Both the position numbers and the translations under genes were made by a program. From assembly GCF_023856365.1 (NCBI RefSeq), contig NC_064555.1, forward strand, positions 13,977,754-14,041,753: a DNA stretch of 64,000 bases. The letters run 5' to 3'. Shown one piece after another: positions 60,701-64,000 of this stretch (its first letter is position 1; every line of letters starts with the position of its first letter). The notes beneath the pieces are model-generated. The model was given only the letters and a program-made list of their open reading frames with translations. It did no database searches and had not been told where the DNA came from. The DNA is from Brienomyrus brachyistius. Taxonomy: Eukaryota > Chordata > Actinopteri > Osteoglossiformes > Mormyridae.

Positions 60701-63041
60701 CCCAAACTTAGTCTTACCTGTTGTGCTGGAGGTGAGAACGTTAATAGTCTAAAATCAGGCTGAACCGTCATATGTGAAAGTGAATTCAAAATTCACTTAG
60801 TCCTCATGAAATCCAAAAAAGCATATTTGTAATATTTCCACAACTCACATAGTCCACATAAGCTTTCTTGGAAATATATCCCATGGATTACTTGTCACTG
60901 GGTTTGTACCCTCGAGGGTCTGCTAATCACTGTAGGTAAATGTATCTTTTAGTCTAATTTAAGGCACAGAAATGAAACATTGTTGTACTATTGGGGTACA
61001 TTAATGTTGTCTGTACCAGGGCTGTGCACTTTTTTTCTGACAGTAATGCACAACAGAATAACAGAATCTGCAAGCTTTCCCTTCTTACTGGTGAGTTCAG
61101 TGAAGTACGGGGGAATGAATTCTCGCACCTTGAAACAAATCCTCCCTCATCATCCTCTCAGGCCCGGATGCTGTGCAGGTGACGGCCCAGCGGCCGCCTA
61201 CAAATCCTCCATCACCTTCCCCGATGAAATGCTGACCTTCATTAAGTCCTACCCACTCATGGATGAGGCGGTGCCCTCCGTCAATGACCGGCCCTGCTTT
61301 ACCCTCACCGGCAGCAGGTACGCGCCTCCCCCCCCTCCCCCACAGCGTAGGTACGACTCCATGGAGCTGGCAGTGCCGCCCCCCATGGAGGAGACAGTGT
61401 GGGGCCTCGTACAGATGCTTAGATTTTGCCGCAGCCATCTAGCAGGGCTGATTTGTCTCTCCACATGCGTCAGGGAGACTGAGTCAGCAAGACTAGATGA
61501 TGAAAAGGTAGATGACACACAGTCTGCAGTTCCTGTCCAAAATCAGCCTTGTTTTTCCATCATGCATAATAATGAAGCCTAATTTCAGAGAAGTGTTTTC
61601 TGTTTAATTGCTAGTGCAGCCTTTTCAACAGAATAATTTGACAACACAAATATACATTAAGCATTATTGCATTATTAGAGACGAGAATGTCACTTTAACA
61701 GGGTGTAAGTTGTTCTAATTATTTTTGTGTCCATAGATACAAGTTAACCCAGGTTGCCGTGGACCCCTCCGCCGGGCCCTACAGGAACTACACCGTGCTG
61801 TTTCTGGGCTCGGAAGATGGCAGGGTGCTGAAGGTGCTGGCCAGCGTCCACCCGAACGCCACCTTCGCCTCGCAGCTCCTGGAAGACATCGACGTCTACA
61901 ATCCCTCCAAGTGAGCCCGGCGCGGTCTGCGCGTTTATCCCTGTTTAACCTCTATCAGCTGAAGGTTAATTAAATAGGTAATAATGTGTGAAATATGCAA
62001 TGGCCCGGTAGTGCCGTGTGGCTCAGTGGGTTAGGATGCTGGGCCTGTGGGGGGAAGGTCACAGGTTTGAATCCCCATGATTTCACCTTGAGTACGGCCT
62101 TCACTGCCAATTGCTCAGTGCACTGTCTGACCCTCTGTTTCTGGTTGCGCATTGCTTTGGGATAAATAAATAAAATGTAAATGTCCTCATAAATATAGGG
62201 AAATTTAGCTCGTCTGAGAATGAGTTTCAGAGATATTGCCTTGATATCACTGCACTCTCTCATGGACTTTGGCTTCTGGTCTGGTGTTCTGATAGATGTT
62301 TCTCCTGGGTTTTACCTCACAGTGACAGGTATCCATTGACACGCATGCATCTTTAAATAGGCCCAGCCAGGCACCCTGATCTGACAGCTTTTCCAGAGTT
62401 TGAACCTGTAACTTTCTTGCTGAGTGACAGGAGCTGCATCAATCTCGTGGCCCCCCTGGGGGCTCTCTCTTTGTGTTCTTATTTCCTCGTGCAGGACTCT
62501 TTCAGTCACAACATTTTGGTCCTCTTGAACGAAATGTGCTGCCGTTTATAATCATGGTTTATCAGTTTCACAAATTTCCAGCCACCTGCAGCCAGAGTTA
62601 AAGATTTGGAGGCTCTAGGCAGAAACAGGACCAGGATCCTGCTCAAATATGTCTGTTTACCTAAGTTTGTAATGAAGCAGGGAGATTAAGATGTAGAATA
62701 GTCCATTACAACTTGGACGGGGGGAGCAGGACTTCATACTGAAAACCGTTGCTAAAAATGCTACTGACAATATTATATTCATCAATGTAAATTCTGTCTT
62801 CGTGGGGCCCCTGGTTTTTGGAGGATCTAGGCAGGGGAAGCCCAGCCCCACACACAGTTGCTGGAAGCCACGCTGATGTTGACTGGTTGTGCCGCTTCTC
62901 CAGGTGTAATGTGCACGGGGAGGACCGGAGAGTCCTGGGCTTGGAGCTGGACAAGGAGCACCACGCCCTGTTCGTGGCCTTCTCCAGCTGCGTCATCCGC
63001 GTCCCGCTCAGCCGCTGCTCTGACTACGGCTCCTGCAAGAA
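48910..63041 (+). CDS. sema6c: Class 6 semaphorin, N-terminal half (SEMA6C-like, SEMA6C/6D group); 13 coding exons, continues past the window
   Basis: Class 6 semaphorins are transmembrane guidance proteins that signal through plexin-A receptors in axon guidance and cell migration. The spliced exons are 48910-49042, 50951-51065, 51670-51727, 53442-53498, 53682-53783, 58805-58895, 59058-59180, 59291-59379, 59706-59923, 60055-60186, 61162-61317, 61737-61910 and 62904-63041. All introns are GT..AG and the phases join without a stop over 528 codons. The product has a signal peptide (about residues 1-30), then FPKD, then a sema domain from about residue 45 to the last exon, with family motifs such as [35 protein letters not shown] and [20 protein letters not shown]. 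Potential N-glycosylation sites include NDT, NLS, NCS, NYT and NAT. The family is usually about 1000 residues, so PSI, membrane and cytoplasmic parts are missing to the right. The C-terminal half of the sema domain also resembles SEMA6D. The family call is firm; the paralogue is tentative because it was compared from memory. Confidence 0.93.
49499..49532. repeat. (GA)n microsatellite in sema6 intron 1
   Basis: GA repeat interrupted by two GACAGAGA variants. Confidence 0.9.
49907..50034. mobile_element. Palindromic MITE in sema6 intron 1
   Basis: The left arm (49907-49967) and right arm (49979-50034) are about 70% reverse complementary. Both contain GGTCCATATTTTTGCTT / GGTCCACGTTTTTGCTT when read outward to inward, and GGGACCCCC / GAGACCCAT. 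This resembles a common fish hAT-derived palindromic family. Confidence 0.55.
50462..50477. repeat. Poly-C tract (16 C) in sema6 intron 1
   Basis: Uninterrupted C run. Confidence 0.9.
50951..51065 (+). CDS. sema6c: sema6 coding exon 2: start of sema domain
   Basis: The exon follows acceptor CTACAG and ends at donor GTAGTG. Joined in phase 1 it reads [10 protein letters not shown], then [20 protein letters not shown], the first beta-propeller strands of the sema domain. The length between FPKD and LDFQ equals that of SEMA6D as I recall it. It contains an NDT glycosylation sequon. Confidence 0.9.
51198..51427 (+). repeat. CAA-rich minisatellite in sema6 intron 2
   Basis: Eight or so degenerate units of about 25-30 bp, each near the pattern AACAATGGTACAACAATACT followed by CTCAA. 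Units differ by point changes, so the array is old. Confidence 0.8.
51670..51727 (+). CDS. sema6c: sema6 coding exon 3: sema domain
   Basis: The 58-nt exon completes the split Arg codon and encodes [19 protein letters not shown]. The ARDHVF start resembles SEMA6C (SEMA6D has GRDQVY). The acceptor is TTTTGCAG and the donor is GTACTG; the exon ends in phase 0. Confidence 0.88.
52840..53078 (+). mobile_element. Non-LTR retrotransposon 3' fragment (CR1/Rex1-like) in sema6 intron 3
   Basis: In one plus frame it reads [20 protein letters not shown] and [11 protein letters not shown], the C-terminal end typical of LINE ORF2 proteins. It is followed by AGCTTGATGGGCCGAAGGAC and a TTCTTATGTTCTTATG tail of two 8-bp units. 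The remainder of the element is absent. The clade is uncertain. Confidence 0.55.
53207..53293 (+). repeat. 31-bp inverted repeat (hairpin) in sema6 intron 3
   Basis: Arms at 53207-53237 and 53263-53293 with a 25-nt spacer. The arms differ at three positions, and each difference leaves a G-U pair in the RNA, so a plus-strand transcript would fold into a fully paired 31-bp stem. It could be the remains of a small palindromic transposon or a hairpin RNA; no known microRNA is recognised. Confidence 0.7.
53442..53498 (+). CDS. sema6c: sema6 coding exon 4: sema domain
   Basis: This 19-codon exon encodes [19 protein letters not shown]. It lies between acceptor TCACAG and donor GTGAGT, phase 0 at both ends. 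The segment between LTW and the conserved Cys is two residues shorter than in SEMA6A, 6B and 6D as I recall them, and matches SEMA6C in length. Confidence 0.9.
53682..53783 (+). CDS. sema6c: sema6 coding exon 5: sema domain
   Basis: The 34-codon exon begins [19 protein letters not shown] and continues with [15 protein letters not shown], one of the most conserved semaphorin stretches, with three conserved cysteines. The acceptor is TTTTGCAG and the donor is GTGCGT. The following intron 5 is about 5 kb and holds the nested transposon complex. Confidence 0.93.
53865..53995 (+). mobile_element. tRNA-SINE family A fragment in sema6 intron 5
   Basis: It contains CATGATCAGAAGGTTGCCAA and GGGCCCTTAACCCCCAGTGG, matching family A head and middle segments seen at 1450 and 29462. 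Confidence 0.55.
54013..54032. repeat. Poly-C tract (20 C) in sema6 intron 5
   Basis: Uninterrupted run of 20 C immediately downstream of the SINE fragment. Confidence 0.95.
54690..54739 (+). repeat. 12-bp tandem repeat, four units, sema6 intron 5
   Basis: The unit GGGCCAGTGGTG is repeated about four times with near-perfect identity. Confidence 0.9.
54953..54976. repeat. (TATC)n microsatellite
   Basis: About six TATC units. Confidence 0.85.
56063..56093. repeat. (ATT)n microsatellite, left part
   Basis: About ten ATT units immediately upstream of the Rex3 copy. The same motif resumes at 57673, so Rex3 inserted into this tract. Confidence 0.85.
56094..57651 (+). pseudogene. Rex3 reverse transcriptase, broken by at least two frameshifts
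   Basis: The first frame (to about 56755) has [38 protein letters not shown] and [16 protein letters not shown], the fingers and early palm of an RTE-type reverse transcriptase. A deletion near 56750 shifts the frame just before the conserved PLSPILF motif. The second frame has the catalytic FADDVLLL (FADD at 56865-56876) and the thumb region through [13 protein letters not shown] second shift near 57490 separates the final [20 protein letters not shown] block. The protein cannot be made intact. Confidence 0.85.
56094..57668 (+). mobile_element. Rex3-type (RTE clade) non-LTR retrotransposon, 5'-truncated, inactive
   Basis: The copy contains most of the reverse transcriptase domain and the complete 3' end, which terminates in four GATG units, the hallmark of Rex3. 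It is flanked on both sides by ATT repeats, so the target duplication is within the microsatellite. The 5' endonuclease part is absent. It is sense with sema6. The stretch at 56323-56342 agrees with a conserved Rex3 segment that I recall being used as a marker for the family. Confidence 0.85.
57673..57763. repeat. (TTA)n then (ATA)n microsatellite, right part
   Basis: About 24 TTA units followed by about six AAT units, between the Rex3 tail and the SINE head; AAT units resume after the SINE at 58125. Confidence 0.9.
57765..58124 (+). mobile_element. tRNA-headed SINE with L2-like tail, well preserved (sema6 intron 5)
   Basis: The head GGGGGCGGCATGGTGGTGCA with GTGGTTAGCACTGTTGCC contains an A box, and GGTTCGAATC at 57821-57830 is a near-consensus B box. 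The 3' half GTTTGCATGTTCTCCCCATG and CTGCGATGGGCTGGCCCCCC ends GGATAAGCGGTTTGGAAAAT plus GGATGGATGG, the L2 tail. AAT repeats flank both sides, consistent with insertion into the microsatellite. It is closer to a functional SINE than the 18025 copy. Confidence 0.88.
58144..58365 (-). pseudogene. hAT transposase N-terminal fragment with BED-type zinc finger
   Basis: Minus-strand frame of 73 codons starting [15 protein letters not shown]. It has C-x2-C (CLIC), then [15 protein letters not shown] with H-x4-H, a BED/hAT-type zinc finger, then a basic ELRKRKVKE segment. Related vertebrate proteins are hAT-derived (ZBED and GTF2IRD2-tail type). The frame stops at 58144 near the SINE insertion, with no catalytic domain, so it is a remnant. 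Confidence 0.7.
58805..58895 (+). CDS. sema6c: sema6 coding exon 6: sema domain
   Basis: It encodes [20 protein letters not shown] and then [11 protein letters not shown], matching the family pattern GQARCPF..QSNV..FA. The acceptor is TTCTGCAG, the donor is GTGAGT, and the exon ends in phase 1. It resumes the reading frame right after the intron 5 transposon complex, so those insertions do not interrupt coding. Confidence 0.92.
59058..59180 (+). CDS. sema6c: sema6 coding exon 7: sema domain
   Basis: It encodes [20 protein letters not shown], then [20 protein letters not shown]. The [18 protein letters not shown] pattern is diagnostic of class 6 semaphorins. The acceptor is CTTCAG and the donor is GTGAAT, phase 1. 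Confidence 0.94.
59291..59379 (+). CDS. sema6c: sema6 coding exon 8: sema domain
   Basis: It encodes [20 protein letters not shown] and then [10 protein letters not shown]. The usual class 6 FFFREIA reads FFLSEIA here; Ser at this site occurs in other semaphorin classes. The acceptor is TTCCAG and the donor is GTAAGA, phase 0. Confidence 0.94.
59706..59923 (+). CDS. sema6c: sema6 coding exon 9: sema domain
   Basis: The longest exon in the window begins [20 protein letters not shown], then has [20 protein letters not shown] and [10 protein letters not shown]. The NCS sequon and VPGDS are family-invariant. The acceptor is CCCCCAG and the donor is GTCAGC, phase 2. Confidence 0.95.
60055..60186 (+). 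CDS. sema6c: sema6 coding exon 10: sema domain
   Basis: It encodes [20 protein letters not shown], then [20 protein letters not shown] and PKP. GSAVCA..M.DI..VF.G.FKEQK is the class 6 signature. The acceptor is CCTCAG and the donor is GTGGGA, phase 2. Confidence 0.95.
61162..61317 (+). CDS. sema6c: sema6 coding exon 11: sema domain
   Basis: It starts [20 protein letters not shown] and continues [18 protein letters not shown] and FTLTGS. PGCCA and FIK..PLMD.AVP are class 6 motifs. The acceptor is TCTCAG and the donor is GTACGC, phase 2. Confidence 0.94.
61737..61910 (+). CDS. sema6c: sema6 coding exon 12: sema domain
   Basis: It encodes [37 protein letters not shown] and [11 protein letters not shown], the last propeller blades. 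NYT and NAT are potential glycosylation sites. The acceptor is CCATAG and the donor is GTGAGC, phase 2. Confidence 0.94.
62012..62182 (+). mobile_element. tRNA-derived SINE in sema6 intron 12
   Basis: An A box TGGCTCAGTGGG (62019-62030) and a B box GGTTTGAATCC (62064-62074) lie 34 nt apart, the spacing of tRNA promoters. The tail is GGATAAATAAATAAAATGTA followed by AATG. The middle differs from family A, so it is a related or separate subfamily. Confidence 0.7.
62904..63041 (+). CDS. sema6c: sema6 coding exon 13: end of sema domain (last exon in window)
   Basis: It encodes [20 protein letters not shown] and then [20 protein letters not shown], ending YGSCKK before donor GTGAGT at 63042. In this family the next exon opens the PSI domain, which is not reached by 64000. 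The acceptor is TCTCCAG. Confidence 0.93.
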
Positions 63042-63231
63042 GTGAGTGGCATTCCGGACATCCAGTTTCCTCAGTGACAGGCTCCCAAAACAATCCGCCT
63101 GTCAGTCTGGGCGCACAGCAGCTCGTTACGGAAGCTGTCGCGAGCGAGGTGTCAGATTTGAGCTTCCGAGGGTCGAATGTATCCGTCTCAGGTATAAAGA
63201 GAAGCTGATGTCACTTCATTCTGCCGCTATC

Positions 63232-63233
<2 letters not shown>

Positions 63234-63270
<37 letters not shown>
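63234..63270. repeat. (CA)n microsatellite in sema6 intron 13
   Basis: About 18 CA units. Confidence 0.95.
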
Positions 63271-63273
<3 letters not shown>

Positions 63274-63689
63274 TACATATATTAGCCAGAATCATAGATT
63301 AAGTTGTTAAAATGGGATAGAGGAAGAGGGTTGTTCCCAAATGATCAAAAACATTCGCTCACATTTGGCACGTGCACGGCGACGCCCACAACATTGGTTT
63401 TCATTCAATAGCGACAGCTGATTGACAGCCTGTTCCACCAGTTACTGCATTCCTATTGGCTGAGAACCACCAATCAGCAGTCACTCTGTGGTACCGGAGG
63501 TGGTGAAAGGCTCCAGGCCGTGTCTCCAATTACAGTTGCCATAATGCATGCATCAGGCATCCCGGGATTTCGTGGAAATGACAGGTGGGCTCGCAGCCAG
63601 ATCACCGGCTGTAAAGCAGTGCCACTGGAAACTGATGTAAATCTGTGACCATTTAACCCCAGAATGCACTGGAGAGATCTGGACAAATG

Positions 63690-63965
63690 GGCGTGGCATA
63701 ATGACTCAGGGTTAGAGGTTTAAATCCCATCTCCACTTTGTATGTGTGTGGTTTGTATATTCCTGTGTTGTGCAGGATTCCTTTAGGTTTCCTAACACAG
63801 TCCAAAGGCATGCAGTTAGAATATCTGTCATCTGTAAATTGCCCATAGGGTATGACTATGTACGTGTATATGCCCTACAATGGACTAGCATCCCAAGTGA
63901 TGTGCCTCTGCCCAGTACTGCTTGGGACTGGCTCCAGGACTGTCCAGGAAGTGTAGCAGATAAAT
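63690..63965 (+). mobile_element. Diverged tRNA/L2 SINE in sema6 intron 13
   Basis: GAGGTTTAAATCCCATCTCC (degenerate B box), TGTGTGTGGTTTGTATATTC and CCTACAATGGACTAGCATCC follow the order of the 57765 SINE with many substitutions, ending near AGCAGATAAATGAATA. Confidence 0.55.
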
Positions 63966-64000
63966 GAATAAGCATATATTAGAACAACATTTCATATCTT

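Noticed and set aside
62012..62182. Possible tRNA gene with A and B boxes
   Set aside because: The A/T-rich tail and lack of a paired acceptor stem mark it as a SINE.
1..64000. CRISPR arrays, bacterial operons, integrated viral genes
   Set aside because: The window is intron-bearing vertebrate DNA; no spaced direct repeats, Shine-Dalgarno-led gene strings or viral domains are visible.

Overview
This is vertebrate genomic DNA, most likely from a teleost fish. The fish assignment rests on repeats: a Rex3-type (RTE clade) non-LTR retrotransposon ending in GATG units, tRNA-headed SINEs with L2-like tails, several fish-type hAT and Tigger-like elements, and very frequent poly-G/poly-C runs. The species cannot be named from the sequence.

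One protein-coding gene is supported. A class 6 semaphorin on the + strand starts at 48910 and runs off the right edge. Thirteen consecutive coding exons (48910-63041, 528 complete codons) with GT..AG borders and compatible phases encode a signal peptide and most of the extracellular sema domain. The PSI domain, transmembrane helix and cytoplasmic tail lie beyond position 64000. The sequence mixes SEMA6C-like and SEMA6D-like residues; a two-residue-shorter loop and several motifs favour SEMA6C, so the paralogue name is tentative.

Positions 1-48887 contain no coding exon I can support. The first coding exon is preceded by an acceptor and only about 22 nt of 5' UTR, so much of this upstream DNA may be a long 5' UTR intron plus flanking regulatory DNA. 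It holds dispersed SINEs (1450, 13518, 18037, 20888, 22764, 28270, 29462), DNA-transposon remnants (6928, 14072, 24564, 46575), a diverged pair of direct repeats of about 210 bp (33498 and 35105), a 165-bp higher-order purine repeat (35831-36350), microsatellites, and AT-rich stretches that could be conserved enhancers.

Within the gene, intron 5 (53784-58804) carries the most structured insertion. A hAT DNA transposon (55963-58575) with an imperfect 8-bp target duplication keeps a BED-finger transposase remnant on the minus strand. Its internal ATT/AAT microsatellite has received a 5'-truncated, frameshifted Rex3 copy (56094-57668) and a tRNA/L2 SINE (57765-58124). Intron 2 carries a CAA-rich minisatellite. 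Intron 3 carries a LINE tail and a 31-bp-stem hairpin whose only mismatches are G-U compatible. I see no bacterial operon, CRISPR array, viral gene or other unusual coding system.
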